The notes under the pieces were generated by a model that searched no databases, was not told where the DNA came from, and saw only the letters and a program-made list of their open reading frames with translations. Shown here one piece after another: positions 17,767 to 26,828 of a DNA stretch of 64,000 nucleotides; positions within the stretch are counted from its first letter, which is position 1; the number at the start of each line of letters is the position of its first letter. Position numbers and translations under genes: made by a program. The stretch spans positions 45,146 to 109,145 of the forward strand of contig JAWKMJ010000015.1 in NCBI GenBank assembly GCA_041392305.1. The letters run 5' to 3'. Source of the DNA: JAGQYP01 sp041392305 (GTDB taxonomy: Bacteria > Bacteroidota > Bacteroidia > Flavobacteriales_D > Crocinitomicaceae).

Positions 17767-18705
17767 CTAGTGGTGATTCAAAAATTCGTCAATAGTTAAA
17801 TTATGAGTTCTAATGGCCTGTTCTATTAGCTCATTTAAATATACGGAAACCTTTTTCGCTCCATAAATATTCATGTGCTGGGGATCCGCAAAATCCTCAT
17901 CCACAACAGGAAAATCCTTTAAATCAATGAAAGGAACTTCTGGAAATTCCTGATTTAAAATTTCCTGAAATGTACTTTCCATTGGAAGGTGTTCGTATTT
18001 TGATACTGGGGCTCTTAAGAAATAAAGTTGGATTCCATTTTTCTTGCAAAGATTTGCGATCTGGGCTAGATAAAACAAATTCATTTCAGAGACGGAATAA
18101 CTGTTCGTAATTATTCCGGATTTTGAAGCATCATTTTGAACCGTCTTCATCTTCTTTTGAACATCCTGCATTACATGATCCGAAATATGATCATTGCTCC
18201 AAAATGCTTGAACATAGTCCCCTGAACCCTCTACCATAAATTCTAAGTTCATTTGTAATGCGACAGGGAGATTTTTGGCCACTCCAATCGGGTTTTTCAG
18301 TCCAAGCTTAATTAAAGCTCTGGGCTCAATGAAGGCTAACATTTTCGGAAACTGGTTTCCAATATATTCACCAAATATCCTATCATCCGCGTATTTTGTA
18401 ATTTGATTATTAGCATATTCTACAAAAACGAATTTCAACTTATTGTACCTTAAAATCTGCTTCAATTTAAAGTAGGAATAATAATAGCCCTCCATTGGCT
18501 CAGCGAGGTTGACAACTCCCTTAATCAAGGTGTCATTATATGCACAAGAAGCATGACTGTGCCCAAGAATTACAGCATCCGTTCCATGAGGTAGTTTAAA
18601 ATTGTTTCCACGAGATAAAATAAAACTCTGAACTGAGATCAGAAATACAACTCCAAACGCAAAAACCGAAGAAAAAGCAATTATATTTTTAAAAAATTTG
18701 ATCAA
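17767..18705 (-). CDS. Second membrane-anchored SGNH hydrolase-like protein
   Basis: A 312-residue paralogue of the protein at 15457-16329: N-terminal anchor (about residues 8-30), Ser50 in VILGHSHASCAYND, and the C-terminal Asp274/His277 in FADPQHMNIYGAKK. Both also share a middle YYYSYFKLK-type block. The start at 18705 is TTG; no ATG or GTG lies upstream in frame before the anchor. The same bases also read TAAGTTTG on the minus strand, a -7 box match that would sit on top of the start and may be chance. It is placed 55 bases after the autokinase stop. Confidence 0.75.
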   Translation of the reverse strand: MIKFFKNIIAFSSVFAFGVVFLISVQSFILSRGNNFKLPHGTDAVILGHSHASCAYNDTLIKGVVNLAEPMEGYYYSYFKLKQILRYNKLKFVFVEYANNQITKYADDRIFGEYIGNQFPKMLAFIEPRALIKLGLKNPIGVAKNLPVALQMNLEFMVEGSGDYVQAFWSNDHISDHVMQDVQKKMKTVQNDASKSGIITNSYSVSEMNLFYLAQIANLCKKNGIQLYFLRAPVSKYEHLPMESTFQEILNQEFPEVPFIDLKDFPVVDEDFADPQHMNIYGAKKVSVYLNELIEQAIRTHNLTIDEFLNHH

Positions 18706-18760
18706 ACTTATATGTCTTGAAACATGAAATCGATCGAAGCGAAATCAAAAGTAATTGGCA

Positions 18761-21169
18761 TCATGATTCTTCTTTATTGTCTCCATAGTGTTGACCATAG
18801 CCGTAGCCATAATTATTCCCATAACCATACCCGTAGCCATAGCCATAGCCATATTTATAAGAATACTTGCTATAGTAATATCTCCATTTCTTTTGTCTTA
18901 CCATATTCATGATAATTCCGCACTCATTAACTCCGTCTTCTTCGGAAATTTGCTCAAGTAATTCAATTCCTCTTTTTCTGCAGATTCGTGCACTTGTGAC
19001 AAATATGTTCAAATCTGAATATTTCATTAAAATTCTAGCATCTGAAATCAATCCAATTGGGGGTGTGTCAATAATTACATAGTCATACGATTTTTTCAAC
19101 TCCTCAATTATTTCGTCGATACGGATAGAGTGAATCATTTCAGAAGGATTAGGAGGTATGGGTCCTGCATTGATTACATCCAAGTTTTCAAACCCCTCTA
19201 CTTTCACAATTAAATCCTTCTTCTCCACTTTACCAAGAATATATTGGGACAAACCAGAGGTATTTGGAAGATTAAATCTCTGGTGTACTCTGGGTTTATG
19301 CATATCAAAATCAACAATGATCACCTTTTTATGTGCTCTTTCGATAAATGTGGCCAAATTCGTTGAACAAAATGTTTTTCCTTCTCCGGGATGCAAAGAG
19401 GTAATTAATAATGTTTTCGCTTTCCCCTTCTCAACAGAGCGACTCCCCATGAATTCAATATTTGTACGAACTCCTCGAAAGGCTTCTGAAATATTGGATT
19501 TAGCGGAATCGTTAATTACAATTTGGGATTTGATTTCACCATTTACCATATTAACAGAACCTAAAATGGGTAGCGAAGATATTTCCTTAAGTTCTTTTGG
19601 ATTTTGAATTTTGCTAAAAAATTGAACTCGAAAATAGGATGTGATCAATGCAGCTACAAAACCAACTAAGAGGAATAGCAATCTCATCTGAGCCTTATTC
19701 GGAGCTACTAATCCAGCTGATTGTGGTTTTTCAATTACTTTAAATTTTGGCGAAATCCCCAATTTGGTTATCTCTGTATTTACTTTTTTCTCCAATAGAT
19801 AATTGTACATCTTTTCATTCACCAATCTCTCCCTTTCAATACTCATCAAATCTCTTTGGTGCTGAGGCATGCCTTGAATTTTGTTTCGATAAAAATCTCT
19901 TTCATCTTTCAGTTTGTCCCTTCTTTGAGTTAGGGCTGTTTTGTTATTACTGATTAGACCAAGGATATCTGATTTGAGCAATTGAATCGTATTCTCTAAT
20001 CGTTTAACCCCCTGATTTTTCTCAGTTGCACTGGATAAAACGGAACTCAATATTATTTGCTTTTCATAAAGATTGTCAATCAATTTTTTTAGAAAGTTGT
20101 CCTCTTCCAACATATAATAGGCAGGAGGCAATACTTTTTCTCCCCCTTTGAGTTCTAGAATATAATTTTCAAGATCATTCAAGTTTTCAATCTTCATATT
20201 TTCCATTCGCAACAAAGCTTCGAACTCATTCAACTTATCAAAAGCCAACATTTCCTCTTTAGTGATGTCCAAGATTTGCTTTGATTCCTTATACTGATCA
20301 ATATCATTTTCAAGTTTTCGTAGAATTTTTGAAATGGTATCCAATTGCTTATCAATATAAAACATGGTACGCTCATTCACTTTATATTCCGAATCCATTG
20401 AATATTCCCTGTAGACAACATTTAGGGTATCCAAAAACATAATGGCTCTTTTTACCAAGGGATCATTTAAAAGAACTTCCAGGATCGTGGTATTCTCAAT
20501 GTTTTTAACTGTCATTGAGGATTTAAATTTATGAATCAACTGATCTCTGCTCGAAACCTGGAAAAAATATTTTACTTCCGAAAGTTGGGCCAATGCTTCT
20601 TCGGTTATTTTTCTATTTTTATTGACCTTTAGTCGGAAATCATTGGTCTCATTGGTTATCTCTTGATCAAAACGGCCGGGTAACTCATATTCTACGTTCC
20701 CCATTGTATAAGTAATCAAATATTCGTCATTCGAAACGAACTTAAAATAGATAGGCACTTGATAAAATGCTTGATTAATCACCTTTATATCCACATAAAA
20801 CGGAACATTATCAAAGTGTTCAGTGGTTTTTACCCTTCCTTCTATAAAGTAAGAAACATCAAGATCCAATCGATCCAAAACATTTCCAATAAGATCTCTG
20901 GAAGTTAAGACTCTTTGCTGATTCGTAAGATCGGCCCACATACTATAATAACCTATCCCTGAATAAATCTGATTCTGGTAATTATAGGTCTCTGTATTTT
21001 CAAGTAAAATCTGAGTTTTGGCCGCATAAACATCTACCATTCGATAGGAATATACATAGCCGACAACATAGAATAAGATGGGCAAGCTGAAAATGACTAT
21101 CCAATTCTTAAAAAAAAGCTTTTTAAAAAAATTAAGATCCTTTTTGCTGATTAAATTCCCCGTTTCCAA
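18761..21169 (-). CDS. Wzc-like polysaccharide co-polymerase and tyrosine autokinase
   Basis: An 802-residue fused chain-length regulator and BY-kinase of the inner membrane. TM1 lies near residues 23-44, a coiled-coil-rich periplasmic region follows, TM2 is near 500-520. The kinase has Walker A SLHPGEGKT (591-599), Walker A' VIIVDFDMHKPR (616-627) and Walker B YVIIDTPP (697-704 area). The tail after residue 762 carries 15 tyrosines in 40 residues, much of it Gly-Tyr repeat; Wzc tails are autophosphorylated on such a cluster. It starts the operon with the SGNH-MBOAT-SGNH genes. Wza and a phosphatase are not in the window. Confidence 0.92.
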   Translation of the reverse strand: METGNLISKKDLNFFKKLFFKNWIVIFSLPILFYVVGYVYSYRMVDVYAAKTQILLENTETYNYQNQIYSGIGYYSMWADLTNQQRVLTSRDLIGNVLDRLDLDVSYFIEGRVKTTEHFDNVPFYVDIKVINQAFYQVPIYFKFVSNDEYLITYTMGNVEYELPGRFDQEITNETNDFRLKVNKNRKITEEALAQLSEVKYFFQVSSRDQLIHKFKSSMTVKNIENTTILEVLLNDPLVKRAIMFLDTLNVVYREYSMDSEYKVNERTMFYIDKQLDTISKILRKLENDIDQYKESKQILDITKEEMLAFDKLNEFEALLRMENMKIENLNDLENYILELKGGEKVLPPAYYMLEEDNFLKKLIDNLYEKQIILSSVLSSATEKNQGVKRLENTIQLLKSDILGLISNNKTALTQRRDKLKDERDFYRNKIQGMPQHQRDLMSIERERLVNEKMYNYLLEKKVNTEITKLGISPKFKVIEKPQSAGLVAPNKAQMRLLFLLVGFVAALITSYFRVQFFSKIQNPKELKEISSLPILGSVNMVNGEIKSQIVINDSAKSNISEAFRGVRTNIEFMGSRSVEKGKAKTLLITSLHPGEGKTFCSTNLATFIERAHKKVIIVDFDMHKPRVHQRFNLPNTSGLSQYILGKVEKKDLIVKVEGFENLDVINAGPIPPNPSEMIHSIRIDEIIEELKKSYDYVIIDTPPIGLISDARILMKYSDLNIFVTSARICRKRGIELLEQISEEDGVNECGIIMNMVRQKKWRYYYSKYSYKYGYGYGYGYGYGNNYGYGYGQHYGDNKEES
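18795..18853. repeat. Hexanucleotide microsatellite encoding the Gly-Tyr kinase tail
   Basis: On the plus strand this reads as runs of CCATAG/CCGTAG/CCATAA six-base units, i.e. TAYGGN on the coding strand, giving alternating Tyr and Gly. Two blocks are separated by a short AATTATT interruption (Asn-Asn). Such a tract can gain or lose units in frame by slippage, changing tyrosine number without breaking the protein. Confidence 0.8.
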
Positions 21170-21204
21170 ACTTCTCTATTCCTATCTTTTCTGATTATAT
21201 ACCT

Positions 21205-21212
21205 CAAATTTA
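21205..21212 (-). promoter_or_regulatory. -7 promoter box for the autokinase operon
   Basis: TAAATTTG on the minus strand (21212-21205) is an exact TAnnTTTG match, 35 bases before the autokinase ATG. No clear -33 TTG at the expected distance. It would drive the Wzc-SGNH-MBOAT-SGNH set. Confidence 0.45.
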
Positions 21213-21260
21213 CTCTAATTAAATGAATACGGAAAATTCAAAAAATAGTTCCATTTTCTT

Positions 21261-24200
21261 TTAGAGATAAATGAGTTTCCCCTCCACATTCTTACTACCC
21301 ATAGCATTCAAAATACGAACATACTGATCAATTTGCTTTTGGTCTTTGGGTCTTGGCTCTCCTGATTTGAAATCGACGACTACAACTCGATCTGATTTTA
21401 TCAATACGCGATCTGGTCTTAGCATTTTCCCTGTTTCGGTTATTAAGTCGTGTTCGGATAGTACTTCAATATTGTCTTCGAATAGGAGTTTTTTCATTTC
21501 TGGATTGCTGAACAAACTATTGGCCGCATGTTTCAATGCCAATTTAGTTTCTGGATCGATCTCCTCATGCTTCAAAAAATGCTCAATTTTCTCTAAATCT
21601 TCATGTTTTTCGATTTTGGCCATGAGCTTGTGCAAACGTATTCCAAAGTCTATGTTATGCTGAATATTTTCATTCGGGTAAATAGGTTTAAAACTAAATG
21701 TCACACCTTGTTTTCCTGATATTTCTCCATCCAATCCAATCTCTGTATCTGAAATTTTCAAAGACTTGTCGTAATATTCTTCACTTCCTGATTCGAAAAT
21801 CAAGTTTTCATCAAGAGCGGAAAAAATGGCCGAGCTAATTTTATCTTCTTTCAACTTCTTCTCTTTCCCTACTTTGACAATTTCTCCAAAAACATAGAGT
21901 CGCTCAACAGGTCTGGTAAAAGCAACGTAAAGATTATTGGTTTCATCTAGAATCATCTGATCTTTTTCATGTTGCAAAATCACTTTTAATTCTGCATCCA
22001 GTTCTTTTTCTGGAGAAGAAGTTTCAATGCAAAAAGTATCTAGCACCCCCGTCTCTCTATTAACCCAAAGTGTGTCTTTTTTCCCGCTCTGACCTATATC
22101 TCCAAATCCCCAATCAGCAAAAGGAACAATTACTACTGGGAATTGCAATCCTTTGGATTTATGCACCGTCATGATCTTAATGGCATTCGTTGACTCGGGA
22201 ATGGTAATTGCTTCTTCTTCACCAGAATCTTTCCACCAATCCAAAAATCCCTTTAAATAAGCTGAATTCTGAATTTCATATTTGTAAATCTGTTCAAAAA
22301 ACAACTCCAAGTAGGGATTGTTTTCATATTGCAATTGAAGCTCTTGTTTGATTCTGTAAATTAATTCGACAAGGGAATCATAACTCAAAAACCGCTTTAA
22401 ATCTGGTATTTCATGATCCACCAAGAATTCTGTCAGCTTAAAATAATTTACCTTTTCTACTTTGTATTGATAGTGAATTAATCGGTTCGTATCTAACTTT
22501 TTAGCCTCTAAATACCTTTCAGCAAACAAGCTCTGTACTTCGTAATTTTCTGGATCCTCAATCAAATTCAGAAAAGTAAAGGCAAGTTGCACTTCAATCT
22601 CAGCTCCTACGTACAGTGATTCATCCGAAATGACTGGAATATTTGCTTTTTCTAGGGAAGTGGCTAAGTCCACCCCTTCTTTTTTTCTTCGAATGATCAA
22701 ACAAATATCTTTCGGTTCAAAACCTTGTGACATGCATCTTTTGATTACTTCCAGAGTTTCATCCAATTTTTCCTCCAATTCAAATTCTTCCCGAAACTCG
22801 AGTTTTACATATCCTCCTTGACCTTTTACAGGATGCTGTTCAAAATCCTTTTGATAAATTTCTTGGTACTCCTCTGCTAAATTCCGGGCAAACTTTGTAA
22901 AAAACTGATTATTGAATTCGACAATTTCACTTCTAGAACGATAGTTTTCTTTCAAGGAATCCTGAATCCCCATCGACCTGAAAAAAGGACGTTTGGATTC
23001 AATGGTATCGGAATGCTTCGGATTGTACAAATCTGGAAGTTTGATAAATTGCTCCACTTCCCCATTTCTAAATCGGTAAATCGATTGTTTGGCGTCTCCA
23101 ACGATTAAAGAATGATGGTTGGCACTAATTCCATTTTCGACTAATGGAACTAAATTCTGCCACTGCATCACCGAGGTATCTTGAAATTCATCTAGCAAAA
23201 AATGTCGGTAGCGCTCCCCTATTCTTTCGTATATAAATGGAACGGATTCAGATAGAATGATCTGGGAAATTTCCTTGTTTAAGTCGGCAATTTCTTTGAT
23301 GTTTTTGTTTTCTTTCAATTGATCTATGGTCGATTGAATGTTCCGGATCAATCGAATATTGTAAAACTTCTTTTGGATACCTTTCAGTGTAGAATATCTG
23401 CCTCCTTGACCTAACAAAAATTTATCGTGTTCATCAATGTATTCACAAATTTTTGCGGATTGAGCCGTTACAGAAGATGCGCCTGCCCCCTTTCCTCCAA
23501 AATCACAATTATCGTAGTATTTTTTTAACGTTGCTCCTTCTAAAATTGGGAGGCAATCGGAAGGACGCTTTCCTTTTCTTCTTAAAATATTTCCATAGAT
23601 ACCATTACCCACATTTCCGTAATCCTGTACATCATTGGAAACCGATTCTAAAAATTCAATAAATCTTTCCACTTGGGCTTCAAATGACTTTTCCAATTTG
23701 GCTACTTCCGCATCCAACTCCTTCCTGATTCTATCAAAATCTTCATCACTAAGTGCTTTAAGATTATTCAATTCCAAGTCATATTTTTCGCTATCCAGAG
23801 ACTTAGAAAATTTCAAGATGTTTTGAGCTACATTCCAAACACTTCCTTCTTCTATATTTGACCGAGAATAACTATACAGAATATTAGATAATTTAGGATC
23901 TTTCCCATAAGAATCAATGATTTCAGCGATCACTTCTTTTCTTAATTCATCTGTATTCAACTCAATTCCAAAATCACTTTCCAATTCTAAATCTCTCGCA
24001 AAAGCACGAACAATTTTATGCGAAAACTTATCGATCGTCATGATAGATAAATTCCCGTAGTTATGGATCATTTCGTTCAGACAAGATTTCGATTTTTCTC
24101 GGATATGGTCTGGACCTAATCCCAAAGCATTGACCTTATCGGTAAGAAAATCCGAGTCAAATCCCGGTTCATCGGGGTTCTTAGATAACACCTCTAATGC

Positions 24201-24389
24201 AGAGATGATCCTTTCCTTCATCTCTTTAGCTGCCTTATTAGTGAATGTCAGCGCTAATACTGACTGATAATACGTATCGTTTTCTTGATTCAGAATGATT
24301 TTTAAAAATTCTTCAACCAATCGATAGGTTTTCCCACTACCTGCAGAGGCTTTTAAGATCAGTAAAGGTTTGATTTCAGTATCGGACAT
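21261..24389 (-). CDS. UvrD/RecB-family helicase-nuclease (AddA-like)
   Basis: A 1042-residue superfamily 1A helicase with a C-terminal nuclease. Walker A is LKASAGSGKTYRLVEEFL near the N-terminus, AFTNKAAKEMKERI motif Ia, LLDEFQDTS motif II, GDAKQSIYRFR motif III, and TVHKSKGLQFPVVIV motif V. The last 100 residues hold the PD-(D/E)xK nuclease core, VVVVDFKSGEPRPKDQKQIDQY. AddA/RecB proteins resect double-strand breaks for RecA. Its usual AddB/RecC-like partner is not next to it in this window; the flanks are the polysaccharide operon and a divergent DUF58 gene. Confidence 0.88.
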   Translation of the reverse strand: MSDTEIKPLLILKASAGSGKTYRLVEEFLKIILNQENDTYYQSVLALTFTNKAAKEMKERIISALEVLSKNPDEPGFDSDFLTDKVNALGLGPDHIREKSKSCLNEMIHNYGNLSIMTIDKFSHKIVRAFARDLELESDFGIELNTDELRKEVIAEIIDSYGKDPKLSNILYSYSRSNIEEGSVWNVAQNILKFSKSLDSEKYDLELNNLKALSDEDFDRIRKELDAEVAKLEKSFEAQVERFIEFLESVSNDVQDYGNVGNGIYGNILRRKGKRPSDCLPILEGATLKKYYDNCDFGGKGAGASSVTAQSAKICEYIDEHDKFLLGQGGRYSTLKGIQKKFYNIRLIRNIQSTIDQLKENKNIKEIADLNKEISQIILSESVPFIYERIGERYRHFLLDEFQDTSVMQWQNLVPLVENGISANHHSLIVGDAKQSIYRFRNGEVEQFIKLPDLYNPKHSDTIESKRPFFRSMGIQDSLKENYRSRSEIVEFNNQFFTKFARNLAEEYQEIYQKDFEQHPVKGQGGYVKLEFREEFELEEKLDETLEVIKRCMSQGFEPKDICLIIRRKKEGVDLATSLEKANIPVISDESLYVGAEIEVQLAFTFLNLIEDPENYEVQSLFAERYLEAKKLDTNRLIHYQYKVEKVNYFKLTEFLVDHEIPDLKRFLSYDSLVELIYRIKQELQLQYENNPYLELFFEQIYKYEIQNSAYLKGFLDWWKDSGEEEAITIPESTNAIKIMTVHKSKGLQFPVVIVPFADWGFGDIGQSGKKDTLWVNRETGVLDTFCIETSSPEKELDAELKVILQHEKDQMILDETNNLYVAFTRPVERLYVFGEIVKVGKEKKLKEDKISSAIFSALDENLIFESGSEEYYDKSLKISDTEIGLDGEISGKQGVTFSFKPIYPNENIQHNIDFGIRLHKLMAKIEKHEDLEKIEHFLKHEEIDPETKLALKHAANSLFSNPEMKKLLFEDNIEVLSEHDLITETGKMLRPDRVLIKSDRVVVVDFKSGEPRPKDQKQIDQYVRILNAMGSKNVEGKLIYL

Positions 24390-24474
24390 TAATTTTTATT
24401 GAATCGGTGCAATGTATTGCATGTTTTTATCGTCTTTTAAAAATAATAATATTATTGATTTCCGGTTAATTTAA

Positions 24475-24482
24475 TATCTTTA
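24475..24482 (+). promoter_or_regulatory. -7-like promoter box for the DUF58 operon
   Basis: TATCTTTA matches TAnnTTTG in seven of eight positions, 11 bases before the TTG start at 24494. Initiation 7 bases downstream would leave a leader of only a few bases. Confidence 0.35.
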
Positions 24483-24493
24483 TCCGCTCGATT

Positions 24494-25414
24494 TTGCAAG
24501 GAAAAATAGACATACAGGAACTTTCTAAATTCGGAAATCTCGAATTCTTGGCCAAACAAGTTGTAGAGGGCTTTATCACAGGTTTACATAAGTCACCCTT
24601 TCATGGGTTTTCGGTTGAATTTGCTGAACATAGACTCTATAACAAAGGAGAATCTACCAGACACATTGACTGGAAATTGTACGCTAGAACTGGTAAGCTT
24701 TTTACCAAGCGTTACGAAGAAGAAACAAATTTGCGTTGTCAGTTTGTTTTAGACGCCTCTTCTTCCATGTATTTCCCTAAAGATTCAGAAATGAACAAGA
24801 TGCGTTTTAGTGTTTATGCTATCGCCTCTTTAATTGAACTGATGAAAAAGCAGAGAGATGCCGTGGGATTGAGTGTTTTTTCTGAAGGCCTGGACATGCA
24901 TACAAAAGTAGGTTTGGCTCAGAGTCATCTACAAAGAATTTACGCAGAACTGGAAAGTAAATTAAAATACAATGAGGTAGATTTGAACGTAACCACAAAT
25001 ACGGTTGAATCGCTTCATGAAATCTCTGAATTGTGTCACCGAAGATCGGTTGTTTTGATTTTTTCTGACATGCTAGACTCTTCTGCAGATCAAGAAAGAA
25101 TTTTCAATGCACTGCAACACTTGAAGCATAATAAACATGAGGTAATTTTATTTCATGTGGTGGATAAAAAACATGAAGTAGACTTGGAATTTGAAAACAG
25201 ACCTTATACTTTCATAGACATGGAAACTGGAGAAAAGATCAAGCTGAATCCCAATCAGGTGAAAGCGTATTTTTCCAGTAAATCCGAAGAATTTAAAAAT
25301 GAATTGAAATTGAAATGCGGCGACTACCATATCGATTTTGTAGAAGCCGATATCAATGAAGGATTTCACAATATATTACTCAAATATCTTATTAAAAGAT
25401 CCAAATTAGTTTAA
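24494..25414 (+). CDS. DUF58 domain protein with vWA-like fold
   Basis: A 306-residue DUF58 protein. The hallmark block RHIDWKLYARTGKLFTKRYEEE is clear (residues about 56-77), followed by the MIDAS-like DASSSM of a von Willebrand A fold and a later SDMLDS. These proteins usually pair with MoxR AAA+ ATPases in protein maturation or stress systems; no moxR is adjacent here. The start is TTG at 24494; an in-frame TAA at 24467 and no ATG between leave this as the only usual start. It is followed after two bases by the dehydrogenase-like gene, so the two are probably co-transcribed. Confidence 0.88.
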   Translation: MQGKIDIQELSKFGNLEFLAKQVVEGFITGLHKSPFHGFSVEFAEHRLYNKGESTRHIDWKLYARTGKLFTKRYEEETNLRCQFVLDASSSMYFPKDSEMNKMRFSVYAIASLIELMKKQRDAVGLSVFSEGLDMHTKVGLAQSHLQRIYAELESKLKYNEVDLNVTTNTVESLHEISELCHRRSVVLIFSDMLDSSADQERIFNALQHLKHNKHEVILFHVVDKKHEVDLEFENRPYTFIDMETGEKIKLNPNQVKAYFSSKSEEFKNELKLKCGDYHIDFVEADINEGFHNILLKYLIKRSKLV

Positions 25415-25416
25415 CT

Positions 25417-26628
25417 ATGATCAAACTTGGAATTATCAGAGAAGGAAAAGTGCCACCAGATATGCGTGTGCCATTATCACCTCAGCAATGTGTTCAGGTT
25501 CAGGAGAAATATCCACATGTAAAAATCAAGGTTCAAACTAGTCCAATCAGAGCTTTTAAGGATGAAGAGTACACCAATTTAGGAATTGAAGTGGTGGAGG
25601 ATATTTCAGATTGTGATATCATCATGGGGGTTAAGGAAGTGAATTTGGATGATCTAATTCCAAGTAAAAAATTCCTTTTCTTTTCACATACTTTTAAGTT
25701 GCAACCCTATAATAGAAAATTGCTTCAAGAGATCATTAAACAAAAGATTCAATTGATTGATTATGAGGTGATGACTACTCCGAAAGGCAGAAGATTAATA
25801 GGGTTTGGAAGATATGCAGGAATCGTTGGTTGTTATAATGGATTTTTGACTTACGGAAAAAAGACGGGTAAATATGACCTAAAACCAGCCAATCAGTGCG
25901 CAGATCGAAAGGAAATGGAGGGAGAATTGAAAAAAATTCAACTGGAGCCCAATGCAAAAATCCTATTGACTGGTCATGGAAGAGTTGGCAAAGGAGCAAG
26001 AGAAATTATCGATCAGCTAGATATTAAAGAAGTGAGTGCGGAAGACTATTTGAGCAAAGAATATGATCATCCTGTATTCGCGCATATCGATGTCCATTAT
26101 TACAACGTAAGAAAATCTGACGGAGGATTTGACAAAAAGGAATTTTACAATGATCCATCTGGATACGAATCAACATTCCCGAAATTCCTAGCCAAAACTG
26201 ACATGTACGTTGCTTGTCATTATTGGGATTCGGATGCTCCATTTTTGTTTACCCGAGAGGATGCCAAAGAACTAAAAAGAACCAAAGTGGTTGCTGATAT
26301 TTCTTGTGATATTGATGGTCCGATTGCAAGTACGATACGTCCCTCAAAAATTGCAGATCCAATCTATGGCTACGATCCACAAACAGAATCAGAAGCAGAT
26401 TTCAAAAAAGAAGGAGTAATAGCCGTAATGGCCGTTGACAATTTACCCTGTGAACTCCCAAAAGATGCATCCATTGATTTTGGAAACGAGTTATTGGCAA
26501 ATATTTTTGATAGCCTTTTTGTAGAAGACAAAGACGAGGTAATCTACAGAGCCAGCGAAACTACACTGGAAGGGAAATTGAACGAACCTTACGAGTATCT
26601 TCAAGATTATCTTGATGGGAAAGAATGA
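25417..26628 (+). CDS. Saccharopine dehydrogenase/alanine dehydrogenase-like NAD(P) enzyme
   Basis: A 403-residue protein of the alanine dehydrogenase/PNT-like superfamily that includes lysine-forming saccharopine dehydrogenase (Lys1). The N-terminal domain begins KLGIIREGKVPPDMRVPLSP, the block that places the substrate-binding Arg and Lys. The Rossmann part has ILLTGHGRVGKGAREI near residues 185-200, then DISCDIDGPIASTIRPS, typical of this group. It likely reduces or oxidises an amino or imino acid with NAD(P)H. Coupling to a DUF58 gene does not help assign substrate. A TGAATAA tandem repeat starts four bases after its stop. Confidence 0.75.
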   Translation: MIKLGIIREGKVPPDMRVPLSPQQCVQVQEKYPHVKIKVQTSPIRAFKDEEYTNLGIEVVEDISDCDIIMGVKEVNLDDLIPSKKFLFFSHTFKLQPYNRKLLQEIIKQKIQLIDYEVMTTPKGRRLIGFGRYAGIVGCYNGFLTYGKKTGKYDLKPANQCADRKEMEGELKKIQLEPNAKILLTGHGRVGKGAREIIDQLDIKEVSAEDYLSKEYDHPVFAHIDVHYYNVRKSDGGFDKKEFYNDPSGYESTFPKFLAKTDMYVACHYWDSDAPFLFTREDAKELKRTKVVADISCDIDGPIASTIRPSKIADPIYGYDPQTESEADFKKEGVIAVMAVDNLPCELPKDASIDFGNELLANIFDSLFVEDKDEVIYRASETTLEGKLNEPYEYLQDYLDGKE

Positions 26629-26631
26629 TTT

Positions 26632-26673
26632 TGAATAATGAATAATGAATAATGAATAATGAATAATGAATAA
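26632..26673. repeat. Six tandem copies of TGAATAA
   Basis: A perfect 7-base unit repeated six times right after the stop of the upstream gene. It has stop codons in several frames. Similar TGAAAAA/TGAATAA runs recur at 29690, 52945 and inside ribD at 62661. Confidence 0.9.
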
Positions 26674-26828
26674 TGAAATTTGTTTCGAAATGGTAAATCC
26701 TACACCAGTGAATAATTATATCTCAATTCTTAATTTTTCATTGTTAATTTTTAATTCTTAATTCTTAATTATCTCCCTATCGGTCGATGAGCTCGCTATT
26801 GCTCAGTACTTAATTCTAAACTAATTCT
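26674..26828. repeat. Non-coding repeat remnant between convergent genes
   Basis: No gene fits. It holds an AT-rich stretch at 26730-26770 (CTTAATTTTTCATTG then AATTCTTAATTCTTAATT), which is the reverse complement of the motif run seen after other genes, so together with the TGAATAA tract it forms an imperfect inverted pair. At 26781-26806 CGGTCGATGAGC and GCTCAG resemble the CGGTCGCTGAGC motif of the element at 53221-53423. Confidence 0.5.

Noticed and set aside
18724..18912. Plus-strand frame rich in His-Ser-Asn (SHSHNHSHN)
   Set aside because: It is the reverse reading of the kinase Tyr-Gly microsatellite, with no ribosome site or family match.
24494..26628. DUF58 pair as an anti-phage or MoxR-type system
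   Set aside because: No MoxR ATPase or other defence gene is next to it; only a dehydrogenase-like enzyme follows.
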